From: Rattus norvegicus
Taxonomy: Eukaryota > Chordata > Mammalia > Rodentia > Muridae
Direction of reading: 5' to 3'
DNA length: 64,000 bases
NCBI RefSeq assembly: GCF_036323735.1
Contig: NC_086024.1
Location: forward strand, 135,373,053-135,437,052
Shown: positions 11,578 to 23,297 of the stretch, one piece after another
Layout: each line of letters starts with the position of its first letter
Position numbering within the stretch: position 1 is the first letter of the stretch
The notes under the pieces: model-generated
Told to the model about the DNA's origin: nothing
The model's database searches: none
The model's input: only the letters and a program-made list of their open reading frames with translations
Position numbers and translations under genes: made by a program

Positions 11578-12814
11578 GTTGTGCGGCTTGCTCAGTAGTA
11601 GCTGGAAGGCTTACTAAGTGAGCACATTACTCGAGTTGTTGGCTTCTTTGGCTGGCCTCCTGGCCTGACATCTGATTCCAGAGGTGCCTAAAAGTAACAA
11701 ATCTTGGCAGTGATAGAAATGTGATATCCATCTGATATAAACTAAGTAAGCTTCACAGTGTAGCTGGAGGCCAGGCCTGCTTATGTGTAGACGCAGGACC
11801 AGCGAGCGCCCTCAGCCCTCATGTCAGCAAACGGCCTGCAGGATCCTTGCTTCAGTCCCCAGCAGTGACTGGAAGTGGAGCTCCCAGAAAGGGGTGCTGA
11901 GGGTGAGACTGGAAGTCTGTGTGGCCCTCTGGCCTTCTAGGCCTGGGGTTCCCTGCAGTTGGATCTTTTGCCTGGTGACACGTGGTGATATTGGGGCCCT
12001 CTGTGTGCGGCTCCCTTTGAGCCTTTCCAGGTTCCCTGTAATACATAGTGTTTCTCTAATGTACTTGCTGACGAGTCAGAAAATGATGTCGTCTGCTCCT
12101 GGTCTTTCCTTCTTGGCGCTGTGCTTCCCCACAAGGTCATCACTCAGCCCACGCTGTCTCTACACACAATGGCTACAACTTAGACTCCAGTCTCTTAGCC
12201 CCAAAATCCAGGCCTTGCCTGTCGAGTTGTTCCTCCGGTAAACAACTAGTGACTAGTGGTTTTGATCAGGCAGCAGAGCCACAAGTGTGATGATGAACTG
12301 TACGGCGGGAGTGTGTGGAGGGCTGCCTACCTCAGAGATCTTCCCTTGAGTGCTGATGGCTCAGCTGCCTTTTCAGAATAAGTACACATGATTCAGCTCT
12401 GTTCTCATAGAAGGGCTAGTGCCGCGGCATGGTATTTCTGTTTCCCCCCTTAGATCATCATTTCTATAACTACCTTGATACATACACTCAAAGGCAAACA
12501 TACTATGGAGAATCCCTAATTGGCCTGAATCATGAAAAGAGAGTCAGGAGCAGCTCCAAGATCCTAGAAATGCAGTACTGTATGTGTTCAATATCCCCGA
12601 CCCAGAAATCCACGCACTCCAGATTTTGAGTATTTCGAGCACTAAGGTGATAGATACCACAGTGGGAAATTACACACTTGCCGTATGTGATGGATCACAG
12701 TTAAAATGCAGGAATGGCCATGGACCCACACCTACCGACCCTGCCATTCAGGAGGTTTAGGTGGAAGGACCATTTCAGCCGAATAGTTGGACAGCACAAA
12801 GAAACCTATGTCTC

Positions 12815-12852
12815 TCTGTCTCTCTGTCTGTCTCTCTCTCTCTCTCTCTCTT
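12815..12852. repeat. (TCTG)n/(TC)n microsatellite
   Basis: Runs of TCTCTCTG changing to pure TC. Confidence 0.9.
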
Positions 12853-14261
12853 TGCTTAAATTTTTTTTTAGTCATACTTAACCTAAAAATGTTGCATAGC
12901 ATTACCTTCTAGCTCTGTCTAAAGAATAATTGAGTACAATAATTGAATTTTTGGTTTCAGTTTGGGTGATATCCCAAGATACATCTCATAAATATGCAGA
13001 TGTAAATCTGGGTGATCTCTGACATTGAAAATTGCTGGTCCAGAGCATTCTGGGTAAGGGCTTCTCAACCCATACCCATAACTTGGAAGGAAATGCAGTT
13101 TTGAGCAACTTGGTTCCATTTACTGAAGCATTAAGCTGAGGGTCGTGTCTGTCACTTCTCATTGGCTCAGTCTGTTAGTGCGAGCCAACAGCGACTCTGC
13201 TGCCGCCTTTTGAAAGCAGTAAAAGGCAGGCCAGCCAGGCCAGAGAGAGCACTCTCTTGGGGCCGCACCCAGTGCCGCAGCTTCATGAGCCGCTGTTACT
13301 CCTCTGGGCCCTGACCTTGACCTGCCCTCAGCAGTGCTGCTGCTGTCAGGGCAGGAAGGTCCGCAGCAGCCGCTCAGTGCTGCGCAACTTTGCAACTTTG
13401 CCGACATGGCCTCTCGGGTTGTGCAGTCCTGCTTGGAGCCTTGTGAGCTTTTGTTTCTCATGTTTTGGGGTTTCTTTTCTTTCTTTCTTTTTTTTTTTTC
13501 TTAATAGCCCGAACTAAACTTGAACAGACAGTAATTCTCCTGCCTCCGCCTTCCCATTGTTATAATTATAGGTATGATCTGCCTCTTCCAGCTTCAGTGC
13601 TACTTCTGTGAGCACTAAAGCTCCAGAGGGAGTCAGGAGACTCTGCCAGCCTCCTCAAGGGGCTAAACTGGAAATGAGTGTGGCTTACTTCCATCCTGGG
13701 CAAGCCCAGGACAGTGGAGCTGCACAGGAAGGACGGTAGATCCCACCCTTTGTAGGCGCCGGACACGTCGTTCGGGAGACGGCTCAGTAGCAGCCCAACT
13801 TCAGACCAGTCTGGTTTTCGCTTTGAAGGAAGGATCAATCTTGCTCCAACTGGTCAGCTTAGTTCCCCAGGCGGTCTCCTCTGTGGAGGCAGAACTAGTC
13901 CCCTTCGCTCTTTCTTCCATTGTTAGTTAAAAGTGCTGAGAACTAGGACACCTCCATAAATGGTGTTAGCGTGGAAAGCTATGTGGCTTACAGCGACCGC
14001 CATCCTCCTATAATACACAGGAAGGAGGAGAAGTGAGGTCTGGCTGACCCCAGCTGTGTACAAGGATGCTGCACCAGCTACAGAGTTGCAACTGTCTTTT
14101 AGATACTTGAGGTAAAATATGTGAAGAGAAGTTGAGTTTTACAGAGTAAATCACTTTCCTACACTGCCCTGCTCGGACTGGCTGACGAGCCAGCTCCATG
14201 TCCTAGGGCAGGGATAGGAGGTCAGCAGGAAGCAGGTGGGACACACAGTCTCTTGGGGGAG

Positions 14262-14383
14262 GATTCCCTCTGTAGCCTTGGCTGTCCTGGAACTCCCTCT
14301 GTACACCAGGCTGGCCTCAAACTCAGAGATCCTCCTGCCTCTGCCTCCTGAGTGATGGCAAAGACGTGCGCCACGACAGCCAT
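14262..14383 (-). repeat. B1 SINE, antisense
   Basis: The blocks 'tgtagccttggctgtcctgg', 'ccaggctggcctcaaactca' and 'cctgcctctgcctcctgagtg' are in B1 antisense order. Confidence 0.85.
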
Positions 14384-15458
14384 TCCAGTGGCAATACCCT
14401 CACAGCCATACTTCAGACTACAACCAAGCACATCCCGAGGCTTCTGTGTGTGGCTGCCCACATGCTCTCAGCCCGCCAGTCTTTCTCACCTGGATTCACA
14501 GACTGTTCTTTCCCTCTGCATGCTCGCTCACCTTGATGAGTCTGTCAGAGGCCTCCTGGGGCTTAGTGCAAGTAGGCCTCAGGGAGACCTGGCCATCTGA
14601 GAATACACAGATGTCTCAGATCTTAGCCTCTTCTGCACTATTTGTCTCAGGATACTGGGATTTGGGCCAGAAACTTCAGTACACAGCTTCTGGGGGAGGT
14701 GCTCCCTCTGATGGGCGAGGGCCTCCTCTACCATCACCTGTCCTAAATGTGCTTCCCTACTCTGTAGACCACCAGCAGTCAAGTAGCTGGGTTCAGTCTC
14801 CATGGACTTCTGGGGGCAGACATCCTCTGGCTCCCATTCTTGTTCCCAGTTCATTAGCACACATGTTTAAGTAGCACACAGATGCCAGGCTTGGTCTTAG
14901 CACCAGGAACCATTGACATGAAGCCTTTGTCCCTATCTGGAGGGAGACAGGCTGACACAGAGAATGGGGTGCGTGCCAAGAGCCCCCTAGACACCTGTGT
15001 GGGGTGTGTGGTCAGAGTCTGCAGAGAGACAGAGGAGAAGCAGACTGCATATGGGAAGCCGGTGTTGAGGAAGGAGGCTCAGAACTGGTAGGGAGAGACA
15101 ATGTGGTGTTCAGAGAGGAGCTTCCAGCCATGGGGGTGGGGGAGGTGGGCTCTAAACTTGTGTAAGACATTACCTTATGTTGATGGCTTAGCAGGTGGAT
15201 AGGATAGAAGGATGGACAGATATAAACACGAGCAGGCAGACAACGGTGCAAACTGGCATTGTCTGAATCTGCTGGCCGGTGCACAGGTGTTGGCTTCCTG
15301 GATACCTGAAAGTTTTCAGAATAAAATATTGAAGAAATTTGAGCTACTCGGACTATCCACCCTCGGGGCATCCACTGGGCTGTGAGGATTTCGTGTATGA
15401 AAGCACCCGAGCAGCTCTCCCTCCGGGTCTAACGCCGATGGTGCTTTGTGTGTTGCAG

Positions 15459-15518
15459 GTTTATCTATGAGACAGAGCATCACAATGGCATAGCAGAGTT
15501 ACTGGAGATCCTGGGAAG
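15459..15518 (+). CDS. Ppp2r5c: Ppp2r5c coding exon, residues 210-230
   Basis: A 60-bp exon encoding the end of Arg210, FIYETEHHNGIAELLEILG and two bases of Ser230. It supplies Ile227 of the LxxIxE pocket. Acceptor gtgtgttgcag, donor GGAAG|GTAAGT. It enters and leaves in phase 2, so skipping it would keep the frame but remove pocket residues. Confidence 0.98.
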
Positions 15519-15979
15519 GTAAGTCGCGCTGTCCCTGGCCGTGTACAGGCCGTGAACCTGTACGATTCAGCTCATCTATTCTGACTCCTGCCCCAGAGCA
15601 GAGCCATCTCAGCCAGGGCCTGAAGGAATGGAAGTAGAGTTTGATGGAAGCAGAAGGAAGGTTGGTGAACAGCACACTTCCATTTCTGCGGCTCTGTAGG
15701 TGAGCCCTCTGCACACACTCGAGTCCATTACTGCAGAAACCATGGAATTTCAATTTATTTCCCCTCGAATAGTGTTAAAAGTAGTTAGAGAGGAAGGTTG
15801 AGATTACAAGAGTATTTGAAGAATATGTATTTGAGGGATTGAGTAAAGGCTGATATTTCTGATTAGTTCATTTTTTTGGCCTTTCATATGTATAGTATGA
15901 TTCAATTTTTATCACATTTTAATCTGAGCAAAGTTTTTACTTACTGTCATAAATTTTTTTCAAAAAGCCTGTAAATGTA

Positions 15980-16086
15980 TTTTTTTTTTTTTGGGTTCTT
16001 TTTTTTTTTTCGGAGCTGGGGATCGAACCCAGGGCCTTGCGCTTCCTAGGTAAGCGCTCTACCACTGAGCTAAATCCCCAGCCCCT
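15980..16086 (-). repeat. ID SINE, antisense, with poly(T) side
   Basis: The reverse complement reads ggggatttagctcagtggta and then a B box ending in a long A tail, the rat ID layout. Flanked by the 17-bp duplication aaaagcctgtaaatgta at 15963-15979 and 16087-16103, so the insertion is recent. Confidence 0.95.
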
Positions 16087-16305
16087 AAAAGCCTGTAAAT
16101 GTAACCTAAAGTTCCCTTACCACTGATTCCCAAAAGATGTCCTTGGAGCTAAGAGGCAGGTCATCTGGACAGTGCCTCCCTCCAGTGCCTCTAGGGAAGC
16201 CAGTGTGCATTTGCAGCATCTGCAGGGAAGTCATCCAATGCGAACACTGAACGTGGTGGCTCCTCCAGCCACTGAACCTGCAGTCTGTGTCCCCTACCCT
16301 CCAAC

Positions 16306-16390
16306 ACACCACAGCACACCACACCACACCACACCACACCACACCACACCACACCACACCACACCACACCACACCACACCACACCACACA
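16306..16390. repeat. (CCACA)n pentanucleotide array, about 16 copies
   Basis: Near-perfect CACCA/CCACA pentamers. The opposite strand is GTGGT repeats, producing false Cys-Gly-Val-Val-Trp ORFs. Confidence 0.97.
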
Positions 16391-17202
16391 CAGGTCCCTC
16401 CCAAGTTGCTGCTTTTGGGTCTGCCCCACAGCATAGCTTACTTAGTATGGCTAAGGGCTTCCATCCCCAGTTCCATGAGCTTGGGCAAGCTCCTTCTGTT
16501 AAATAGGAAGAAAGCTCAGTCCCCTCTTGCTCTTGCCCTCTCCGTGTGTGAGCAGTGGTGTGAACCATGTTAAGTGTAACTCTTACTACACTGTCTTTTC
16601 AATCCTGCCTCCAGCACAGGGTTCACGTAGGATTCCCCACAGATGGGCACAATACCCTTAACTCCTAGAGGACCAAGTTACCATTGCTCTGACTCTCTCT
16701 CTAGCTCTGAGAAACATTTGTTTGCTTTGCCTAATCTTGAAACCACGTGGATAGGCTCATGTTCAGTTTGGAGGTCCTTCTGTGGTGTGCCATTCCTACA
16801 GCGGGAACAGCATCTAGCCCGCACACTGGGAGGGGACAGGACTCTTGTTCATGCTAGAATAATGATCTGCAATTACACCCAGGAATGTAGAAGTCTTAAA
16901 GAAAAGTGCTGGCTGGGAGGACCAGGAACTAGGTCTCCCTGAGCTGTTGAACCTACTGCAGCTTTAGGAATGTTAGTCTGTCTCCAGGAGCTCCTGCAGC
17001 CCGGCTACTCCCCCTGTGCTGGGATGTGGTGCTCCCCGAGGGCCCCGTTTCATGGTTGTTGTTATCCTGTGAATATCCTCTTTATTCTGAAGTAAATATT
17101 TTACCCATTGGCTTTTCAAGCTGAAAACACAAGCTAAAAGAAACCGTGATTCCTGATTAGAGTGTGGACTGTAAACACTCAGACTGAACTCTCTCTTCAC
17201 AG

Positions 17203-17311
17203 TATAATTAATGGATTTGCCTTACCACTAAAGGAAGAGCACAAGATTTTCCTGTTAAAGGTGTTGCTGCCCTTGCACAAAGTGAAATCCCTGAGTGTCT
17301 ACCATCCCCAG
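17203..17311 (+). CDS. Ppp2r5c: Ppp2r5c coding exon, residues 230-266
   Basis: Encodes the last base of Ser230, then IINGFALPLKEEHKIF through SVYHPQ. Ile231 and His243 of the motif pocket are here. Acceptor ctctcttcacag, donor CCCAG|GTAAGG. Ends in phase 0. Confidence 0.98.
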
Positions 17312-18127
17312 GTAAGGCCAGCTGAGCAGCACAGCTGCCCACCTCTGCAGTGGCCCAGCCATTCCTGAGAGTGCCCCTTTCCCACAGCACTGTACTGCAC
17401 TAAAGCAGACTTCTGGCAGGACTTCAGAGTCTGGGCAGAGAGTCCTTGTAAGAAATTTGGAAGAGGGTGGGAGGTGGCTCGGTTGTATAATCACTTGCCA
17501 TCAAGTGTGAGGACCAGGGTGGAGAGACGTGACAGCCCACCTGTGCTTCTGTGCTCAGAAGGTAGAAGCAGGAGCCCAGGGCAAGTTCGCTAGCAGGCAA
17601 GTTAGCCAGCCCCTGGCTCAGCAAGAGACGAATTACCTCAGTGGTACAGGGCGGACAGCATCAGGAAAACACCAGTGTCAGCTTCTCCCCTCCACAGGTA
17701 TTCATACATGTGCACGTTCATAGCCACACACACTTATGCATATAAAAAAGAAAAGTTCAGGGGAATCTCTGGAACGCAGATTGTACAGAGACTGGGGGAC
17801 CCAGCTTTGAAAGGAGGCTTCTTACAGTGATCCGAACCTACTGCCCTAGAGACAAAAGCCAGATGGCCACAGCCGTGGGCCTGCTCTGACGCCTTGTAGA
17901 AGCCAACTGCAGAACTCAGGCTGTAGTTGTGCTGCCGCCCTAGGCAGTGCTGGCTCCTGGCTCGTTTCCGTCTGTTTGTATTGGATCTGCTCTCCCATAG
18001 ACAGACCTTGGCTGTGCTGAGGCTCAAGGAGGTGACCACCCTCGGTTGCAGCCCACAGTCCTTTACATGGGCAGACACAGACTAGAGTAGACTAGAGGCT
18101 AGAGTGGCATTGAGAACACATGGACGG

Positions 18128-18312
18128 GGAGCTGGAGAGCTGGCCCAGCACTCAGCGCACTTCAGAGGACCTTCAATTTCCAGTGCCCGAAAGGCAGCTC
18201 CCAACCACCTGTAGCTCCTGCCCCTGTGAGGCCTTTTCTGGTTGTAGATCCACATGGCCACGGTGCACAGAGCTACCCACGGCTAAACAAATAACAAAAT
18301 ATTAAAAACTTC
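18128..18312 (+). repeat. Old B2/B3-type SINE
   Basis: Begins ggggagctggagagctggccc, continues with diverged box B and 'aaaggcagctcccaaccacc', and ends in an A-rich tail. Substantially mutated. Confidence 0.6.
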
Positions 18313-18326
18313 AATTTCCTCCCCCA

Positions 18327-18347
18327 AGACAGACAGACAGACAGACA

Positions 18348-18404
<57 letters not shown>
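18327..18404. repeat. Compound (CAGA)n(CA)n microsatellite
   Basis: About six CAGA units followed by about 27 CA dinucleotides. Confidence 0.97.
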
Positions 18405-18406
<2 letters not shown>

Positions 18407-18560
18407 CTATAAAATCTGTCAGAAACAGATGGGGGGGGAAGGTCTTTCCCTGAAAGTGTCACTCAGAGGGTGGCACATGCATGGAGCGTGTCAGCCACAT
18501 CAGACCATTTCCCAGAGGAAGGTGGTTGATGGTCATTCTAGAAGGCCGTTTCCATGCTGA

Positions 18561-18662
<102 letters not shown>

Positions 18663-18950
18663 TGACCGTGACCGTGTCCCACCCTGAGCAGCCATCATGC
18701 CACACATTTTACCACATTGCCTCACAGTCAACCCTGTCACCTTCAGTGACAACACTGTCGGAAGCTCCTCTCACTCCTGGTTGGAGGCTCAGCTATGGTG
18801 GTTTGGTGAAAGTTCCTTCACCGCAGTGAAGGGTCTGTCTAACAAGCTTTCCTCCTGTCTTGTACTGCCCCACAGTCCTGGGCCCCTCCACCCTGGACAG
18901 CAATGTCCTGACTCAGTTGCCAGTGTTGCATCAGGAGCAAAATCACTTCT

Positions 18951-20217
18951 GCTCTGGAGGCTGGTGGCATTGCTCCGGAGGCTGGTGACATTGCTCCAGA
19001 GGCTGGTGGCATTGCTCCGGAGGCTGGTGGCATTGCTCCGGAGGCTGGTGGCATTGCTCCGGAGGCTGGTGGCATTGCTCTGGAGGCTGGTGGCATTGCT
19101 CCGGAGGCTGGTGACATTTCTCCGGAGGCTGGTGGCATTGCTCCGGAGGCTGGTGGCATTTCTCTGGAGGCTGGTGACATTTCTCCGGAGGCGGTGGCAT
19201 TTCTCTGGAGGCTGGTGGCATTTCTCTGGAGGTTGGTGACATTTCTCCGGAGGCGGTGGCATTTCTCCGGAGGCTGGTGGCATTGCTCCGGAGGCTCGTG
19301 GCATTGCTCCGGAGGCTGGTGGCATTGCTCCGGAGGCTGGTGACATTTCTCCGGAGGCTGGTGGCATTTCTCCGGAGGCTGGTGGCATTTCTCCGGAGGC
19401 TGGTGGCATTGCTCCGGAGACTGGTGGCATTTCTCTGGAGGCTGGTGGCATTTCTCCGGAGGCTGGTGGCATTGCTCCGGAGACTGGTGGCATTGCTCCG
19501 GAGGTTGGTGGCATTGCTCTGGAGGCTGGTGGCATTGCTCCGGAGGCTGGTGGCATTGCTCCGGAGGCTGGTGGCATTGCTCTGGAGGCTGGTGGCATTG
19601 CTCCGGAGGCTGGTGGCATTGCTCCGGAGGCTGGTGGCATTGCTCTGGAGGCTGGTGGCATTTCTCCAGAGGCTGGTGGCATTTCTCCAGAGGCTGGTGG
19701 CATTTCTCCGGAGGCTGGTGGCATTTCTCCGGAGGCTGGTGGCATTGCTCCGGAGGCTGGTGGCATTGCTCCGGAGGCTGGTGGCATTGCTCCGGAGGCT
19801 GGTGGCATTGCTCCGGAGGCTGGTGACATTGCTCCGGAGGCTTGTGGCATTGCTCCGGAGGCTGGTGGCATTGCTCTGGAGGCTGGTGGCATTTCTCCAG
19901 AGGCTGGTGGCATTGCTCCGGAGGCTGGTGGCATTGCTCCGGAGGCTGGTGGCATTTCTTCGGAGGCTCGTGGCATTGCTCCGGAGGCTCGTGGCATTGC
20001 TCCGGAGGCTCGTGGCATTGCTCTGGAGGCTGGTGGCATTGCTCCGGAGGCTGGTGGCATTGCTCCGGAGGCTGGTGGCATTGCTCCGGAGGCTCGTGGC
20101 ATTGCTCCGGAGGCTGGTGGCATTGCTCTGGAGGCTGGTGGCATTGCTCTGGAGGCTGGTGGCATTGCTCTGGAGGCTGGTGGCATTGCTCTGGAGGCTG
20201 GTGGCATTGCTCTGGAA
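18951..20217. repeat. 21-bp minisatellite, about 60 tandem copies
   Basis: The unit is GCTGGTGGCATTGCTCCGGAG. Variants change GGTGGC to GGTGAC or CGTGGC, GCTCC to TTTCTCC-type, and CCGG to CTGG or CCAG. Two adjacent-region units (near 19,191 and 19,253) lack one base. Because the unit is seven codons with no stop in any frame, all six frames stay open and give long spurious ORFs, up to 472 codons on the - strand. Most units contain the octamer GCTGGTGG and one CCGG site. Confidence 0.99.
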
Positions 20218-20324
20218 GGTTATTTCAGTCAGTGGTGTCTTACAGCCTTTGAACAGCAGGTGAAGGCTAATCTACTGTCTTTTGGTGTAGATTTCTAATT
20301 TATTTTTTTCTCTTGGTGTTTTTT

Positions 20325-20425
20325 TTTTTTTTTTTTTGGTTCTTTTTTTTGGAGCTGGGGACCGAACCCAGGGCCTTGCGCTTCCTAGGCAAGCGCTCTA
20401 CCACTGAGCTAAATCCCCAACCCCC
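20325..20425 (-). repeat. ID SINE, antisense
   Basis: Poly(T), then 'ggagctggggaccgaaccca', 'agcgctctaccactgagcta' and aaatccccaac, the reverse complement of an ID element. A duplication of about 15 bp, ttctcttggtgtttt, flanks it (20308-20322 and 20426-20440). Confidence 0.95.
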
Positions 20426-20627
20426 TTCTCTTGGTGTTTTATCTTTATTTTTAAAAAATTAATTCCTAGCACCTCCATACAAAAAAAAAAAAATCAGTAA
20501 ATAAATGTGGGATTGGCAAAGTTGCTCCTGCCTGATGTGAGCCAGTGTGTAAGCATCTGAATTCACTTTAAAAAGAGCCCACACTACAGTCCGTAGCCCT
20601 GCAGTCCATCCACTTTACAGTTCAAGC

Positions 20628-20722
20628 CAGACACCATGGCTCCGGAGCCTGAGGTAGATAGATGACATGGCGTATGTGGTCAGCCTGGGCTACACGGCAA
20701 GGCCCTGTTTCAGAAAAGAAGC
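20628..20722 (+). repeat. Old B1-like SINE
   Basis: 'ccagacaccatggctccgga' to 'gtcagcctgggctacacggc' and 'aaggccctgtttcagaaaag' follow B1 order with many changes. Confidence 0.5.
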
Positions 20723-20835
20723 GGGCTAGAGGGACAGCAGTTGTAAGAGCACCTTGCTCTTCAGAGGGTCCCAGCACCCTGCTGGCTGTAACTGCAGCCC
20801 CGAGGGGTCCGACGAGCACTAGCAGGATGCTCAGG
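20723..20835 (+). repeat. Old B2/B3-type SINE head
   Basis: 'gggctagagggacagcagtt' and 'gtaagagcaccttgctcttc' match the tRNA-derived SINE head, diverged. Confidence 0.5.
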
Positions 20836-21539
20836 CTTCTCCCCCACACCTCATCCCACAGATAACAATTTACTGTTAAAGAGAAAAGAGATCTGTCTGC
20901 TCCCACCACCCCTGTTACATTCAAAGTCAAAGGAAAGAGAGGCCTGGGGAAAAGGTACACTGAGCCTTCTCTCTTGTGTTTTTCATACTCTGGTGACTGA
21001 AGAACTGGCCACGTGTGAGTGCACGTTTGCCTCAGGCAAGGTCCTCCCACCCAAAGCATCTCTATAATCTGGGCCCTGTCCCAGCCGGATGGGGGCCTGC
21101 TTGGCCCAGATTGAGTCCCTTTCCTCATCTGTCTGAGCATAGCTAAGCTCAGGTGACAGGTGTAAAGGTTTCGGTCCTATAGATGTGGTGTAATGGCAGA
21201 TAGGCAGCTTTGTGAGGGGTGAGCTTACCTGCAGGAGGTGAGAGAGAGACAGAATGCTGTTACACTGTAAACACGGGATGCCAGCCGTGGGCACAAACAA
21301 AGCAAAAGGTCCTACTCTTCCAGTGTGATGTGTCCACCCGAGCTGTCGTGTGGTAGGTAGTTCCTGCTGACAGAGGACACCACTGTCCAGCCACAGAAAG
21401 CAGAGCTTGTTTTCATATTCTCGCAGCGTCTGGGCTCTCAGCTGCTGCACTTCTTCCTTTGAAGTTTACACTTTATACACGTGTAAAGGCCACTGTGTCT
21501 GAGCACCTCATGTTGTTTTATGGTTTGTTTGGTTGGTTG

Positions 21540-21684
21540 GTTAGTTTGGTTTTTGATACAGGGTTTCACCCTGTAGCCCTGGCTGTCCTAGAACTCTCTC
21601 TGTAGACCAGGCTGGCCTCAAACTCAGAGATTTGCTGGTCTCTGCCTCCCAAGTGCTGGGACTAAAGGTGTGCCCGCTGCTGCC
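21540..21684 (-). repeat. B1 SINE, antisense
   Basis: 'agggtttcaccctgtagccc', 'agaccaggctggcctcaaac' and 'tcccaagtgctgggactaaa' give a well preserved B1 reverse complement, preceded by a T-rich (GGTT)n tail. Confidence 0.92.
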
Positions 21685-22847
21685 TCACCCTGAAGACTTA
21701 AAATGCAGGTGTGAGCGCTGTGTCCACTCCGCACACACGGACCTCACGCTGCCCCAGGTCTCCCGGTTCCCACACAGAATTGCTTTAAGTACAGGTCCTG
21801 TTCCTTATTGCAGTCAAATTCCCACCAATAAACGACCTACAGGGAAGAGTACAGTAAAAGACGTCACGTGTGAGTACAGCAGAGCTGATGGCTGCAGGAC
21901 CATGTAGCTTAGAGGCTTTGGATCCAGACAGATGGGGAAGAGGGAAGTCCAGAACCAGCTGCCTTTCTCCTGTCTCAATTGTTACTTCATCTAGGACTCT
22001 GCCTCCTGGGATGAGTCCACCACCACAGGGCAGGTCTTCCTACAGTTAATCCTCTCCAAAGAAGCCCGAAGGACAAACCCTTGGGTGTCTCTCATTAATG
22101 CCTTAGGCAGCCCTTAATCCAATCAAGCTGACAGTGAAAATTGCCCATCACAGTGTTCTGCTTAAAAGTCTGCCATCCATCCGTAAAGGGCATTTGCTGA
22201 CTGACCCCTGAAATTGATACTTTTCATGCACTCCAAAGTGTCCTACACATGCAACATTAGACACAAATACTGTTTTCTTGGTTGCCAGGCTAGAGGCTCA
22301 TGGGAGATTTTACACACCTCTGTCTCCTTTCATCCGCCTGCCTCCCTCAGCTAATGGGATGATTCACATGTCTTGGCAGTCACTGCTTTGCTCCTAGATA
22401 CACCAGGACAGGCACCCACGACTCAAGGCAGGGTCACTGACATGCTTCTCCTTTCCCCGTTCAAGGAGCATGCACTGAGCTGGAGCCTAGAGCTGGTGTT
22501 GTCTAGCGTTAGCCTGTGCTGGCACGCACACCTTCTGCAGAGTCCTGCCATTCTCACACGCAGCCCAGGATACTGGGTGCTGCTACAAAGTTCAAAGATG
22601 AAAAATTCCGGTGTGAATCTGGTTTAGAAACTGGCTTTTCCAGCAGAGCAGTCCAAGTTGGTGGTGCTGTGCAGCTCCTACACAGCTTTAAAGCCACTGC
22701 AGCTGGAGGGCCAGTATGGGTCTAGAGTAACTTCTGTCTTCCATATTAACCTGATTCAAAGTAGATACTCCAGAAACGCCTGGTTGACCTAGTAGTAAGA
22801 GGGAAGTCATTAAGTAGTTAATACACTTTAGAAGTATGTTCTTTTAA

Positions 22848-22985
22848 AGACTTTGTTTGTGAGAGTCTTACCAGCCCTGCATGGCCTGGCACTCCATATG
22901 TAGACCAGACAGGCCTCAAACGCACAGAGATCTGCCTAACTCCACCTCCTGGGGTCTGGGATCAAAGACATACAGCACCCTGCCC
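22848..22985 (-). repeat. B1-type SINE, antisense, diverged
   Basis: 'atgtagaccagacaggcctc' and 'ctggggtctgggatcaaaga' follow B1 antisense order. Confidence 0.65.
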
Positions 22986-23199
22986 AGCTCAAGATAGTTG
23001 AGGGGTTTTGTCAGATTCTAAATGTCCCAGAGCCTAAGCAGCATGCTCTGAAGGGTGACACACAGGGACTCCCCAGCAGTGTTGGTCCGAAGATGGGAGC
23101 AGGGATGCTAGCTCCACGTCCTGTCATCTCCATCGTCATCAGTGGTAGAAAGGGAGACACAGCCCAGCACCACGGTCAGCAGCCCAGGGGTATACACAT

Positions 23200-23231
23200 G
23201 TGCGCGCGCGTGCACACACACACACACACAA
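23200..23231. repeat. (GC)n/(CA)n microsatellite
   Basis: Short alternating purine-pyrimidine run (tgtgcgcgcgcgtg then CA repeats), of the Z-DNA-prone type. Confidence 0.85.
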
Positions 23232-23297
23232 TGATTCTGTCCTAATTACATTGTTCAGAGGATATCATGTATAACAGTGTTTAAAGATTGTAAAAGT

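Larger units (their letters stand above)
10474..15458 (+). other. Ppp2r5c: Ppp2r5c intron
   Basis: Holds a purine-rich GGA/GAA tract (10699-10768), a B1/B4 fragment (11078-11155), an antisense B1-like copy (11455-11577), a (TCTG)n(TC)n tract (12815-12852) and an antisense B1 (14262-14383). A weak transposon-like stretch lies near 12,590-12,690. The stretch 13,160-13,420 is GC-rich with several CpGs but no gene seen. The remainder is unassigned. Confidence 0.85.
15519..17202 (+). other. Ppp2r5c: Ppp2r5c intron
   Basis: Contains an antisense ID element (15980-16086) and a CCACA pentamer array (16306-16390). The rest is unassigned. Confidence 0.9.

Noticed and set aside
11783..12241. 152-codon + strand ORF
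   Set aside because: No recognisable protein, no splice signals in the right frame, intronic.
16106..16573. Overlapping ORFs on both strands around 16,300
   Set aside because: Generated by the CCACA pentamer array.
18789..20207. 472-codon - strand ORF and 335-codon + strand ORF
   Set aside because: Both are produced by the stop-free 21-bp minisatellite; no start context, splice structure or homologous protein.
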